DNA from: Nageia nagi
Lineage: Eukaryota > Pinophyta
Direction of reading: 5' to 3'
NCBI GenBank assembly: GCA_050084985.1
Contig: JBITNC010000001.1
Location: forward strand, 72,912,001-72,976,000
Length of the DNA stretch: 64,000 nucleotides
How positions within the stretch are numbered: the first letter of the stretch is position 1; each line of letters opens with the position of its first letter. This document shows positions 12,001 to 23,764 of this stretch, piece after piece. The notes under the pieces are model-generated. The model did not search any database, was not told the origin of the DNA, and saw nothing but the letters and a program-made list of their open reading frames with translations. Position numbers and translations under genes: made by a program.

Positions 12001-13400
12001 TGTCTAAAGTTTGATTTTTTAATTTTAAAAAAAAATCTCTTTATTTCATTAGCAATGAAAGCCAGGAAATCATAGTAGATGTGAGCCTCTGTGATATTAT
12101 AAGCCACATGTATCATGGTTTCATCTGCTTCAATCTAGGTTTTCTTTCCCATAATAACTACTAATACCTACAACACTTCTCTATCCTTATTCTTTTCAAA
12201 TAAGGCTATCTCATAGCTTGGCCAGAGTCATGTTATGCTATTCCCTAGTATCTCTTAAATCCATTTTATTATCTCATCTTTATTACCATAGAAATCATTT
12301 TTCTCTCTTTTTAAATCAATTTATTTTTTCATATGGAAGGTCCAATCAGCTGAGATGGAAAATGCTTGGATAATATAGTCAATGGAGTAGTCTAGTATCA
12401 TTTCAAATTTTGGCTTTGACTCATCTCCCTCCTTTGGTGCTTGAACATTCCTATTTGATAGCTTTGCTAGCTATACCTATGTGCGATCAATACAATAATT
12501 TAGGTCACATGAATGATTCATAGGGAACATAATAAGCTAGGTCCTAATTATCATTACATCTCTCTTTGAGCATGCTAATTAATTCCCTTTTTTGACAACT
12601 TCAGGTGTCATGTGTTGTAGAAGGATGTGATTGGGTTCAACTCTCCATGTATCAATGTGATTCATTGCCCCCATCTCAATCAGTTCACTACTAGAGCATT
12701 TTTAAGATATTCTTCATGCATTACTATTAGGTCAATAGACACTTGCTTTATTTTAGCTATAGATGAAGATTGAAAATTCATCATGTGTTAGCACTCTTTT
12801 TAAAACCTTTGTTTACATTTGAGATTGTAATAGCATTATGTAATATTCTACAACTTTCTATCTCTTTACTCTACTCAACTCTATAATCTATAAGCTCTGA
12901 AAACTCTAGAAATTGGTATGCTTGAAAATGGCTAAGTGTTGAGCTAAAGGCTATGTAGGATGCTTTATTCATCAAGATTTGTGAGTCTTCTATTAATGGT
13001 AATTAATTTTTGGGGATGTCAAGATCTACACATTGTATGGATTGGGCTAGCATAAGTTGGATGAGTTAGTTTGGAGCATGCCAGATTTAACTTGGGGTAC
13101 CTATGCAATAGTTTGAGATATTCAAGGAAATCTTTCCTTAAATGCTACCTTATTTAGTTGATTGCTGACCAATGTACTAACATTAACTCTAATGATGCCA
13201 AATTAATGCTAAGCATTAATGACTACCTACTTTTTTGGAAGTTATGTCTAGGATATGTACAAGCTCCCCCAAGAACACCCTTTTTTGTCTTTTTATACAA
13301 TATTGGTGGGTGTCACAAGATCATCTTACCACTTGGTAATATTTCAAATAGATCCCATTAATGGGAATAGGTAATTCTTAGGACCTAATGATATCTTATA
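9025..13400 (-). pseudogene. E2 accessory coding region between integrase and 3' LTR
   Basis: The minus strand reads as a decayed protein over about 4.3 kb, right up to the LTR, with stretches that look coding between stops. Examples: ADWTFHMKK and KREKNDFYGNKDEIIKWI (around 12.3 kb), ADETMIHVAYNITEAHIYYD and FLAFIANEIKRFF (12.1-12.0 kb), EGKFML and MGLEVVLKSIVDILAFIENF (11.6 kb), a Lys/Glu-rich heptad-like segment (10065-9690, with KLDKQKSKFEKSLTTIKVEL), and NLVFNMDIGNHQLTIKLGF then KMHPFLPVELIPLPKTPTK near the end. It is in sense with pol. I cannot assign a family; possibly an additional element protein like those found in this position in Athila/Tat relatives. Confidence 0.6.
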
Positions 13401-13449
13401 ATTTGAATGCATTACTTTTGCATGGCTTAAGTGATGATATAAGGATTGT

Positions 13450-14418
13450 TGCATAAAGAATCAAATTTTTGGTGTCTTCTAGGCTTTGCTTTTTCCTCAT
13501 CTCATTTGAGGTCAATGTCATCTAGTTCAAACTTTACCTAGGAAGACTTTTTCTTATCAAACCATTTCTTGACAATGTGCTAATATGCTAAATGATCATA
13601 CACTTTGTTCCTATCCACTTCTAATTTTAGGAGCTACTATACCTAGATTATCATGGCTCAAAGTTGATCCTCCACTTCTTATAGAACTATTAATGCCATA
13701 ACTTAATGTCTGTTGGCAACATAAGTTTTACCATACACCAATGCATATGGAGATGTTTTGATTGCTAATTTAATATTGATTCTATCTGCCATAATGCAAG
13801 GTCTAATTATGTGTGCTATTTTTGGAATTCCCTTGAATTGTTCTTTTGATGATCCAAGTTAAGTTTTTATTAGTTGATTAGCTAATCCATTACTTTATGA
13901 GTAATAATTTGAAGAGAATAGCTTGTATATTTCATATTTATCAAGAAAGTTTGACAAGTTACCTCTAATAAATGTCAATCCATTATCTAAGAGAATAGTT
14001 TGTGGGATGCCAAAGTGAGTGATTATCCTTTTAATCATATCTATCACTAGTTCTTGATTTGCATTTTTACATGGCATAGCTTCTAACCATCTGTAAAGTA
14101 ATTAGTTGCAATCGAGATGAACTTGTGGCCAGCTAAGGAATTTTTGTTTATAATACCAATGAAATCAATACCCCATTATTGAAAAGGTTCCTCAACTACC
14201 ATAGGTTTTAGAGGCATGGCAACTTGTCTTCTCTTTCCTATGAATCTACTACATTTATCACATTCTTGGGCACTATTGAATGAATCTTGAAATATGGTTG
14301 GCCAATAATATCTAGCTTGTAATACTTTTTCTATTGTAGTTGATCCACTATAATGCCTTCCTAAGAATCCATGATGAAATTTATGCAATATTCTTTGGGA
14401 TTCATCATCATCACACAT
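13450..14418 (-). pseudogene. E2 integrase remnant
   Basis: At 14418-14176 the minus strand gives HKFHHGFLGRHYSGSTTIEK, ARYYWPTIFQDS and ECDKCSRF-GK, the HHCC zinc finger, ending in LKPMVVEEPFQ that leads into the core. At 14077-13895 IITHFGIPQTILLDNGLTFI holds the second catalytic Asp (LDNG). About 13.80-13.5 kb, ALWADRINIKLAIKTSPYAL followed by VYGK is the core end, and a basic C-terminal stretch follows. Stops break all parts. Confidence 0.87.
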
Positions 14419-14429
14419 CTTAATAAGGT

Positions 14430-14860
14430 TTGATTAAAAAAAATTTATATAGATGGTCATCTATTATGATAAACTTAAGGGCATGTAACTTGAATCTCTC
14501 CTTTGAAATCTATCTAGAGCTTTAGGACACTTACCAATTTGAAAATAAAAAATAATTTGTTTGATCCAATCACTTTCTTCATTGAGTTGCTTTTCATCCT
14601 CTAGAATAGTGATCATATGTGAAGCTTCAGCTATTTTTTCACAAAAATTCTTGCCTTTGATTAGCTTAGTTGGCTTAATTTCTATATCATATTCTATTAT
14701 TTTGGTAATCCAACCAATCTTTCCTTCACCAAGTCTCCTTGTATAACATAATTTCTTACATCTAGATGGATAGTAAATACAAAGGATTCTATTGTGGGAT
14801 ACAAAATGCATGAATTTTTTCAATTCTTTAATTATGGAAAACACTTTCTTTTTAATAAAT
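14430..14860 (-). pseudogene. E2 RNase H remnant adjoining RT
   Basis: The minus-strand open stretch 14844-14464 (126 codons) starts with ELKKFMHF and contains GEGKIGWITKIIEYDIEIKP followed by TKLIKGKNFCEKIAEAS, the tail of the RT-linked RNase H and the connection to integrase. It joins the RT upstream and the integrase zinc finger downstream. Confidence 0.82.
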
Positions 14861-14869
14861 AATTACCTT

Positions 14870-15870
14870 TGTAGTGTTTATGTAGTGTTTGGCTATGAAA
14901 GGCAATCAATGTTCTTCTTTGTTATCATCTTTCTATGCTAGAATTATCATAATGCTCGTATCACCTCCATATGCATACATGATGAAATCTTTTGACATAT
15001 TAGGATTTTTAAGCACATGAGCTTTGTTATAGCCTTTTTAATTTTTTTAAAAGCTAGTTTTGCTTCTCTTTACCAAGAGAATATAGCATCTTTCTTTAGC
15101 ATTGAAGTGATTGACGATACAATTTCTAAAAAATCATTAATGAATTTTCTAACAAAATTGATCTAACCAAAGAATGATTGTAAGGCTATTTTTTTGGAAG
15201 GGAGTGACAATACTTCAATAGCTTTCACTCTATTTGGATCCATCACTAATCCTTAGTTTGAGATAATGTGGCCAAGTAATTTTCCTTGGTTAACCATAAA
15301 AATTGATTTTTTTGGATTAATTGAAATGTTAAATTTTATGCATTTTTAAAAACTTATCTAAGATGTTCTAGATGATCCTTTCTATTTTTGAGAATACTAT
15401 AATATCATTTAGATATACTAGTAAATTTTATATATTAGTTCACCAAATGTATGATCCATGACCCTTTGAAAAGTAGCTCCCAAATTAGAAAGACCAAAAG
15501 GCATTCTTTGAAAAGAAAATGTCTCCATTGGTGTAATGCAATTTTGTATTGATCTTCTTCTTTACCCAAATGATTAATCCTGAGTAACATCATCATTAAA
15601 AATAAAAGCTATGAATACTATATGAAAGATCTATTTCATAAGTAGGAAGGATAATTATCTTTGAAAGATACTTGATTCAAATTTCTAAAATCAACACAAA
15701 GTTTATTTTCCATTTTCATTCTAATAGGAACTAAATTGTATCACTAAAAATGCTTGATAAGATAAATAATTTTTGAATCAAGCAGCTTGACCAATTCCTA
15801 TTTCATAGCTTCCTCTATTTTTGGGTTGCTTGCCTTTGTTTTTGCCTAATGGTTTGACATCTAGTTCAAG
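14870..15870 (-). pseudogene. E2 reverse transcriptase remnant
   Basis: Minus-strand translation shows MPFGLSNLGATFQRVMDHTF (around 15.5 kb), then VYLNDIIVFSK in which YLND stands where active RTs have YxDD (about 15.4 kb). Next come LLGHIIS and VMDPNRVKAIEVLSLPS (15.3-15.2 kb). These are palm and thumb motifs of Ty3/gypsy RT. Frameshifts and stops are frequent. The metal-binding Asp pair is incomplete as read. Confidence 0.87.
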
Positions 15871-15879
15871 CTCAATTAT

Positions 15880-16213
15880 GTGTTGGATGATATTTTTATC
15901 ATATTTCTTAATATCATCATAATTCTAGGCAATTCCTTTGATAACTCATGATAAATTTGAGATGTAACAACTTTATCTTCATCAAAACACTATGAACCAA
16001 TATTTATATATATAATAGTTTCTATCTCTAGCTCAACATAATTCTCCTTTTAGATGGCCAAAAATTTAGCCTTTTAGACATTTCTGAATCAAATAATCTT
16101 TTGAAAGAGAGTAATCCTTTTGGTATAACATTATTTATAAGTTGAAAAATATCTAATTCTTGGAAATAATCAAGTAATTTTTGAATACCAAAAGTGTGAG
16201 CCATTGACATCAT
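15880..16213 (-). pseudogene. E2 linker between extra RNase H and RT
   Basis: Open for 61 codons (16213-16028), with FGIQKLLDYFQELDIFQLIN then IPKGLLSFKRLFDSE. Downstream, after a stop, YINIG is found. In Tat-type polyproteins a segment of this character precedes RT. The match is from general familiarity with the family, not a search. Confidence 0.6.
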
Positions 16214-16334
16214 CTAAGAGATAGTTCATAATATGCTCATTGCATTGAATACTTGCCAAAAATTTGCAACATTAGGTACTAAAGACCTACATTGAACTTT
16301 GACTCAAGAGCTCCTTTTTTATAATGAATAGGAT

Positions 16335-16680
16335 TATATCATGCCCCTCTCCCTATAAGTGCATCAACTATTTGGTTGTACTTCTAGGAATATATATAAA
16401 ATTTTATAGCCAAGAATGACTTAATAAATCTCAAACTTTATTTTGTAGGTCTTTAGATAATGATGTTTTGCATTAGTCTAGTTTTTACTTGCTTTATGAC
16501 TAGTTCTAAATCACCATGGATAATTAGGCATCTGATGCCTATATTGATTGCTTTAGATAACCTTAAATAAATGGTTTCATATTCAACAATTTATTTTTAC
16601 AAATCCATATAAATCTAAAGGAGAATCTTTTTATATGTCCCTTGAAATTTGAATACAATCAAATTCCACATCCATGCTTA
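16335..16680 (-). pseudogene. E2 extra (archaeal-like) RNase H remnant, upstream of RT
   Basis: The minus strand reads EYETIYLRLSKAINIGIRCL then IIHGDLELVIKQVKTRLMQN, followed further on by KYNQIVDALIGRGA. These match the archaeal-like RNase H blocks: the xAEYE helix, GDSELV with the second catalytic Asp, and N-xADAL. In E2 the module lies upstream of RT, whereas in E1 it lies between RNase H and integrase. Internal stops mark it as dead. Confidence 0.75.
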
Positions 16681-16689
16681 CATCTAAAT

Positions 16690-18470
16690 CTATCAAAGTA
16701 CATTCTCCATATCTCATGTTCTCTTTTAGCTTATGACTAAGATTGGTTGAGTATCTTTATATATATAATAATTACCCATGCTAGCATTATGACCTAATAT
16801 TTAAATCATTTGATAAAATAACTTTAGTTGTTAGTAGTGATTATTTAAGTTGTCCTTTTCAAATATTTTCACAAGATGGAGACCATTTAAATAGTTTTGT
16901 TTTATGATCTTAATATGAACAATTTTGGTGCCCTCATTCAAAATTTTTACTTATTTATCTTGGAAGGGAAGTAGCATATGAGTATAGTTTAAAGCTAAGT
17001 ACCTCCCAATTTAGCAATAAATTCTTTGGAAAACAATTCCAAAAAAGGTGAAAATCAACCAAAATGATATCTTGGATAACAAAATGTCAAGAATGATTCA
17101 AAGTTATTGGGACTCCTTTAACTACAACAACATCTATAGAGGAAGAATCTAACTATATGACACCATCAATACATCTTGTAATATATAGTTTCATTTCATT
17201 TGTAATAGCTTTAGAGATCATAGTTATAAGTTAATATCTATCATATAGTTATTTACTACCAATTTCTAATCTTAGGGATAGATAGAATGGTGAAGATCTT
17301 ATTATACCTATTGGAGTAGGAGGGGCATCATTAGATTTTGCAAAGATAGGATTTCCTTCATTTACACTCTTTTTATTGTTTCTTAATTTCAAATCTTCTT
17401 GCAAAAGATTAATTGACTAGTATCTTTAATGCATCAAACATAGTCATTTTAGAAGGATTTTTCATTAGTTCTTTCAAATATTATATAGAGAACATGGGAC
17501 AAACTTACTTGATTCTACTTGTTGGTGTGTTCTGAATTGTTGAGTGGCCTTTTCTTTATGATAATTAGTAATAAAAGAATACCTCAATGTACTAGGTCTC
17601 TCTTGTTTGAGCTTTTTTTGGCTACAACAGGCTTATTTTAGCTAGGACATTAGTACCTATATTTTGAGAAACATTACCCAAGTGCTAGAAAACATTACTT
17701 AGATTTGCTAGTAATTGATATTGTTGATTCTAAGGTTAGGATAAGGGAGCCTTAGCTTTCTTAGGTTTAGGTTGTATGAATAATACTTGATCTTGTTGAT
17801 TGACTTAGGGTTGTTATGGAATCATTCAAGAGTAATCTAGTTTAAACACAATTGGCTTCTTCTCTAGGATATCCTAAAGCTAAAAATTTACCATTATGAG
17901 ATTAATAGCATGATCTAATGTAGGTTCCACCATCTAGTCATAATGTAGTCCCAAACATGATGTTGATAAATTACACATGAATCTAGAAAATGAGGAGCTA
18001 AACATGGTGAACACCATTCCTAATACCTAGAGCAACACTTTTATAGAACTTGTCAAATAGCATTTTTAATTATTTTGGGATGCTTGACTATTTTGGCTAG
18101 TTTACCTTGGGTTAGAATCTAGGTTGATATTGGTTATCATATATTCTATAATTAAAATTTTGATTCTATCTTTCCTACAAAGTGAGCTTATTGGTAAGGT
18201 TCTTGATATAAATCCTTTCCTCTTCTTAAGACTTTAGCATCATTATTAGCACTAGTAGATGCAAGAGTAGGTAATGCTGGTACCTAATTTTGGGTAACAA
18301 GTTTAGGATGGTGTGGTAAGGCTAAAATTCTAGGATGAGAAATTATGGAACTTATTTAGGTGGTAAATCAAGAAATAAAGGCATAATGATTCTAGGCTAC
18401 ATCTTTCCATAGGATACCAAAGTATGCTTAAAGTTTTAACTATTTTAGTAAACATCTTGGAAGGTGTCTT
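16690..18470 (-). other. E2 internal region, gag C-terminus/protease expected but not resolved
   Basis: About 1.8 kb between the recognisable gag block and the extra RNase H. By position it should contain the end of gag and the protease, but decay is heavy. I did not find a convincing zinc knuckle or protease Asp-Ser/Thr-Gly box. Confidence 0.45.
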
Positions 18471-18479
18471 CTAACATTA

Positions 18480-18830
18480 CAATTAGCATATTAAGGTCTA
18501 GGAGAAGTCTTTTAGATAATACACCAAAGCTTATGCATTTGTTGGTCTAATACTTACTTAGATATATTTCCATGCTCTCTCAAATCTATATTTAAAATCA
18601 TCAATGGACTCATGAGGATATCTTTTGATACATGCTATTAGGCTAAGGAACATACTATCATCATCATTTGTAGCAAATATTTTAATTAAAGCTTAATACA
18701 ACTCTCCCATGAATTTATAAATTGGGGGTGAGAGTTCTGAACCATTCAACTGCTTTGCTTTTGAAAGAGTGTGATAATAACCTAGTTATCATGGTTTCAT
18801 TAGTGATATCAAAGCTTGAATCCAACAAGT
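18480..18830 (-). pseudogene. E2 gag (capsid) remnant
   Basis: Minus-strand translation includes TRLLSHSFKSKAVEWFRTLT then PNSINSWESC and ACIKRYPHESIDDFKYRFER (one frame change between). The block A-EWF-tL followed by SW and then an Arg-rich helix is the Retrotrans_gag-type capsid pattern. Stops and a frameshift disrupt it. Confidence 0.7.
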
Positions 18831-19327
18831 ATACATATTGATAATGTTCATAAGGTGTCTTCCAAACCCATCATTTTTTGATAAAAATTTTGAATGTTGC
18901 TTGAGGTATAGCAAGGGATTAGTAACAACCACTAAAGGATGACCATTATTCCAAGCAAAAAAGTGTGTTGGTGAGCCATGCTGAGAGTATGAGTAGCAGG
19001 TGAAGGATTCTCTAAGGTTGAATCAAATATGGCTAACAATGGAATTTCCCTTAAGGGAACTGTTGGGGATACAACTTGAGGATTTTTTTCCTATTCCTCC
19101 TATGATGAACTAATAGCTCTTAGAATTTAAGCTATCTAAGGGAATTTTTGGCACTACTTCTAGTAAGTTTGCATTCTAGAGGTTCTAGGGTTCAAAAGTT
19201 GATAGTTGATAGTAGATTTGCCTAATAAGTTAAAGAACCTTATAATTATTTGAAAGGATCTAATTGATATCCCCCAAACATAACTATTTGGCCTATCTAC
19301 ACCTACTAAATATGTAATTTTGTTTGT

Positions 19328-19345
19328 ATCCCACTGAGAGTGCCA
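19328..19345 (-). other. E2 primer-binding-site candidate
   Basis: The minus strand reads TGGCACTCTCAGTGGGAT close to the inner edge of the 5' LTR. Plant Tat-like elements often have a TGGCG-ACTC--GGGGA type primer site, and this resembles it with decay. The gap of 17 bases from the repeat edge is unusual; the LTR may really end at 19350. Confidence 0.5.
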
Positions 19346-19362
19346 AAAATGAAACTTTCTAC

Positions 19363-21062
19363 TATTGATCAATAAAGTGTAACCTCAAAGGGTTTGGTCT
19401 AGTGAAGTTCTTTTAGTACTTGTAATGATAGGTTACTTAGAGAGAAGAAGATGGTGGGGATGTGCTCGTGTTAGCTTTTTCCTCAATCTCTATATTATAG
19501 GTCAATTCCTATCTATTATGAAGGTTTATAAAAGAGATAAAAAGGTAAAGAGTCATAAGAAAAAGATAAGCAAATTGAAGTAAAACTTAAAATAAAAATG
19601 TACAACTCAAGCATTGTAGCATAAGTAATAATCCATAGCTAATATCAAGAATAGGAAGCTATCTTACCCCTAGGGTATCACAATCACAATACACAACCAT
19701 AATTTTAAGAAAGCATCTCACACATAACATTCACAAAAGCAATAAATAGCCACTTATTGCAAGATCAAAAATCATTATCTATTTGTATTATCATATGCAA
19801 AAGTATCTTACAAATTTGAGCAAATTTGCTAAACTTTTTTACCAATTTAACTTCTAGTAGTTTACCATTTATACATTTTTCTTACCAATTAGGTCATTGG
19901 ATGTCATTAATATACATAATCACTCATTTTTAATGAAGCAATCTAAGCAAAACTATTCATAATAAATACTATAATTATGTTAGATTACACAGCAAATAAG
20001 TACCAATAGCATAACTATTTAGAAATTTGTAATTTTAAAAATCATGTCCATAGAGTCATAATCCTTCTAACATGTCATTGATTGCTCCTCTTTGACCTTG
20101 TAGTTGATTAAATGGCATTGTAGTGATTGAGTAAGTACTTGTTTGCAACTTGATAGGTACAATTTGGTACTATGTTTGTTAGTAGATATCTACTTCTCTA
20201 CAGCTTTTGATGATCAATACTATAGATGTGAATGAATAGAGTAATGGGGTTTTGTGATCAATATATCAACTCAATTTGAGAAGAAACTACCATTGTTATA
20301 TGTAAATGAGTTAGGGAAACACACATTAATAGGCCCCAAGGTCAAACACCTAAAATAAAGTGGACCCAAGTGTTACTTCTTACCATTACTCTTACCTCAG
20401 TTTGGTGGGTTCTATTTTCTTTCTTTGGGTTTTATATGATCTAATCTTCTGGGACCTATTGATTTTAGCCAAAAATTATGACATCATCACTTAAAATCAA
20501 TGGGTTTTATTTGATATCTTCATGAATCATCACCACCATTACTTGTTTTAGAACCACTAATTTTAGCTAAAAATTATGACATCATCACTCAAAATTAGAG
20601 GGTTTTATTTGATATCTTGCACTTGTATTTACAATAACTCTTTAACACTTGTTATTTACACAACTCCAGACACTTTGTATTTACACAAATCCTAGAAACT
20701 TTGTATTTACAAACTCTTGGACATGTATTTACACAACTCCCAGATACTTCATATTTATACAACTCCCAAACACTTTGTATTTACACAACTCCCAAACACT
20801 TTGTATTTACATAACTCTCAAAAATTTGATAGGAAATTTACAAGGAAAATATTTAAGATAAAGAGTTGCACATATAATAGCTAGATTATATAAACAATAG
20901 CCATCTGTTAGATATACCCAAAACTTTTTAGATTAAGGTATTATAAAAGGTTTAGATTTCATGTTGAAAGAATAGAATTTGGAATATAAATAATTTTAAT
21001 ATAATAAAAATATAAGAATAATAGTATTACCCCAACTCAGAGTGCAATTTTGAAGGAATAAA
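19363..21062 (-). repeat. E2 5' LTR
   Basis: 1700-bp partner of 7331-9021. It carries the about 30-bp minisatellite (20620-20830) and one copy of the segment duplicated in the other LTR. It abuts GTACC (21063-21067) and then the RT of E1. Its sense-strand start reads TTTATTCC where the other copy has TGTATTCC, so the terminal TG is mutated here. Confidence 0.87.
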
Positions 21063-21067
21063 GTACC

Positions 21068-21780
21068 TTTTCAAAATGTTGAATACCTCTTTCGAGTGCC
21101 TGTAAATGATCTTGATCTTGCTTGGATTTAACCAAGATATCATCAACATATACTTATACAGTATTATGGATATGCTCATGAAAACATGGTGACCATGGCT
21201 CTTTTATAAGTAGCTCCTACATTTTAAAGTCCCAAAGGCATAACCTTTCAACAAAATTAGCCCATGGGGTAGTAAAATTTTTTATGTTGATCAGAGGGTT
21301 AATCAAAATTTGGTTATAATAGAAAATACATCCATGAATGATAATGTCTCATGACCAACTATACTATCTACAATCATATCAATATTTGGAAATAGAAAAT
21401 CATCTTTTGGAAAAACATTATTAATATCATGAAAATCAATACATACCCATATTTCACCAGTTTGTTTAGAAATAGGAATAATATTAGCCATCCAATTAGA
21501 ATAGTCAATAGACCTTATGAAACTAGCATTCAAGTATTTCTCTATCTCTTTCTTAACTAAAATGCCTTGGAAGGATGCATTTTTATTTTTTTTTCCTTAA
21601 TTGGCCTAGTTCCCTCTATTAATGGTAAATTATGCATAAAAGGGGAAGGGTCTAGACCTAGCATATCATCATAAGACTAAGAAAAAAAATTAGAATGCTC
21701 AATAGACTTATTTTGTACCTTTCTTGTTGTAAGGGAGGTAGGGCAACTTCAATTTGGATTAAGTTCTCTTCATTGAAGTG
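21068..21780 (-). pseudogene. E1 reverse transcriptase, N-terminal and YVDD part (between E2 and E3)
   Basis: At 21533-21303 (76 codons) the minus strand reads ASFIRSIDYSNWMANIIPIS, then VCIDFHDINNVFPKDDF and SFMDVFS, RT fingers and palm. Towards 21068 it reads ATYKRAMV, then VYVDDILVKSKQDQDHLQAL with the catalytic box YVDD at 21139-21150, then ERGIQHFEKV up to the E2 junction. Upstream (21760-21540) SYDDMLGLDPSPFMHNLP is the RT entry motif. The polarity and sequence dovetail with 7008-7330. Confidence 0.9.
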
Positions 21781-21785
21781 CTAAT

Positions 21786-22964
21786 TGATGACTCCTAAAT
21801 TTACCTATGTTTAAATACTTTGGTATTATCTTATTCCCCTATTTAAATCATCCTTCATCCTATTTCCATGCATGTCAAGTGAATAATGGAGTATTAAATT
21901 AGATATTAGTATCTAGAGTACTTACTTGATAAATCATCCCACCAATGTGTCTTTAAGATTTGAAAATAGGTTCACACATTGGAGATTGGCTAGTAAAAAT
22001 CATTTTGTGCTACCATATTTTGTATCCATTATTTATTAAAGATGAAGATTAGAAGAGAACCACGGCTAAATATTGAGTGGCACAACTGAGGTACCACCTA
22101 CGTATCTATAAGATACTTGATTATTTCCAAATAGGAGTAGGAAGATGATAACACTTGAGTTGGTTTTGGACTAATAGATTATTGTCCCACATTTCACATT
22201 TTGCATTAAGAACACTCATTATGATTTAAGATTGGTATTTGATGCAGCTCTAAGATTTATGGGAGTAGTTGTAATCAAACATATATATTTTAGATAGTAG
22301 AAATGGTAGGGGTTAGTTAGATATTTTTTATGCAAGTTTTGAATTTTGCTAGATTGTGAAGACTTCATTCAATTAGAATATATAGTATTGTTCATGTTTT
22401 CCATTTTGTGTTGAGCTTTGTAATAAGTGTTGTTCTATAAATTGTGATTTGTTTTTTTGTAAAAAGATAGGAAGGGTACCCTATTTGTTGTTAAAAGCAA
22501 ATGATTTAGTCACTTTATAAATTTAGTTAGTTTATAGATTTAGTTAGTTTACGACTTTAGTATTTTTATTGATAGATTAACATGTTTGATAGATGAATGA
22601 GTGGTAGTGTTTATTTATTTGAAAGTAAAATACTAAAAGTTCTTTTCCTTCATATGTTTATAAAATCATTAGTGTGTTGTGTTTCAACTTTCATGTTAAC
22701 ATTGTCTGTGTTTCTTGTAACCATTGTTTCCTATTATCAATAATATTTCCTATTACCATTGAATTCTTATTCTAATATCATTTTGGTTCAGTACCCTTTC
22801 ATGCTTACAATCTCTTGTAGGAATATAAAATCCCCACATGCATGCTTTATGAGTAGAGACAAGGTAGTAGGCATCCCTCCAAGATAACTCTACTATGCAT
22901 ATATATTGCATAACCCTTCATAAGCTCCCTCCCTAGATTGACACTATATATAAATGCATCATCA
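21786..22964 (+). repeat. E3 5' LTR
   Basis: Direct repeat of 33068-34228, starting TGATGACTCCTAAAT and ending ATCATCA. Shared landmarks include CATCCTTCATCC, ATTTCCATGCATGTCA and AAAATCCCCACATGCATGCTT. Confidence 0.88.
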
Positions 22965-22990
22965 TTTTGGAATTATTTTTGAGGAAGGTA
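22965..22990 (+). other. E3 primer-binding-site remnant
   Basis: Directly after the LTR the sequence is TTTTGGAATTATTTTTGAGG. It aligns base for base in layout with the TTTTGGCG---TTGCCGGGG-type primer sites of related plant elements if several C and G positions have mutated. The position is right but the sequence is weak. Confidence 0.45.
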
Positions 22991-23169
22991 TTCAGGTAGT
23001 GGAGTTCATATCTTGGGTAGGCTAGAATATAGAGGAATTGAAGAGAAAAGGTTGACATTTCCTCTCTTAGATCCCTGTGCATTTCTAATTAAATCATATT
23101 TCTTTTGTTAATGTAGTGTATATCTCATCCCAAAGAGAGAGATGCTAGAGGATGCTTCATTAAGAATCA

Positions 23170-23764
23170 TAAGATAAAAAAATCCAAACTACTCTAGAAG
23201 AATCTATCAGTAGCATTCAAAATATCACAAGAGAGGAAAGCATCAAAGAAATAGATTCAATAGATCATAGCTTTGAGGAAGAAGATAATAATATCATGAG
23301 AGACAATAACCAAGATATATTTCAATTTCCTATTACTCCTCATGTTGATGAGACTAGGATCAAATCCATCCCTCCTTTAGTAATCTCCACATTTTCTAAG
23401 AATCCAAATGAAGAACCTGATGTATTCTTATTCAAGTTTGATGTGTTGTGCAAAATGTATGATTATACTACAAATACACACAAACTAAAACTATTTCCTT
23501 CAACACTAAAGCTCAAGCTTTGAGATGGTTTATGGGACTTGGAAATAAAGGAATTGCCACATGGAATACCATGAAGAAAGAATTCTTGAAAAAATATCAA
23601 GACTACTATAGAGGAAGAGAAAAAAAGGATGAAGTTCTGTAGATGCAATAAAAATAATATGAGACATTAGAGGACTACTTGGAGAAGTTTCAATTCAACC
23701 TCCAATGTTCCAAACACTCTACCATGCTAGAGGATATGTTGAAGTTAATATTTCTTAAAGGCAT
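23170..23764 (+). pseudogene. E3 gag, upstream part (before the E4 insertion)
   Basis: Open frame from about 23180: TTLEESISSIQNITREESIK, then DIFQFPITPHVDE. Then PPLVISTFSKNPNEEPDVFL, FKFDVLCKMYDYTTNTHKLK and LFPSTLK give the start of a Retrotrans_gag capsid domain. After a frameshift at about 23520 it continues LRWFMGLGNKGIATWNTMKK, EFLKKYQDYYRG and LEDYLEKFQFNLQCSKHS up to FLKGI at the E4 junction. The gag protein would form the cytoplasmic particle that packages element RNA. Confidence 0.85.

Larger units (their letters stand above)
7331..21062 (-). mobile_element. E2: Ty3/gypsy LTR retrotransposon (Tat-type) nested in E1
   Basis: 13.7-kb minus-strand element bounded by LTRs 7331-9021 and 19363-21062 and by GTACC at 7326-7330 and 21063-21067. 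It splits the RT gene of E1, which proves the order of events. In sense order it carries a primer-site candidate, gag, an extra RNase H, RT, RNase H, integrase, and then a 4.4-kb accessory coding region before the 3' LTR. The coding parts are full of stops. LTR divergence by eye is about 15-20% in the most readable part, so the insertion is old. The LTR ends are slightly degraded, so their exact termini are uncertain by a few bases. The inner edge of the 5' LTR might extend to 19350. Confidence 0.88.
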
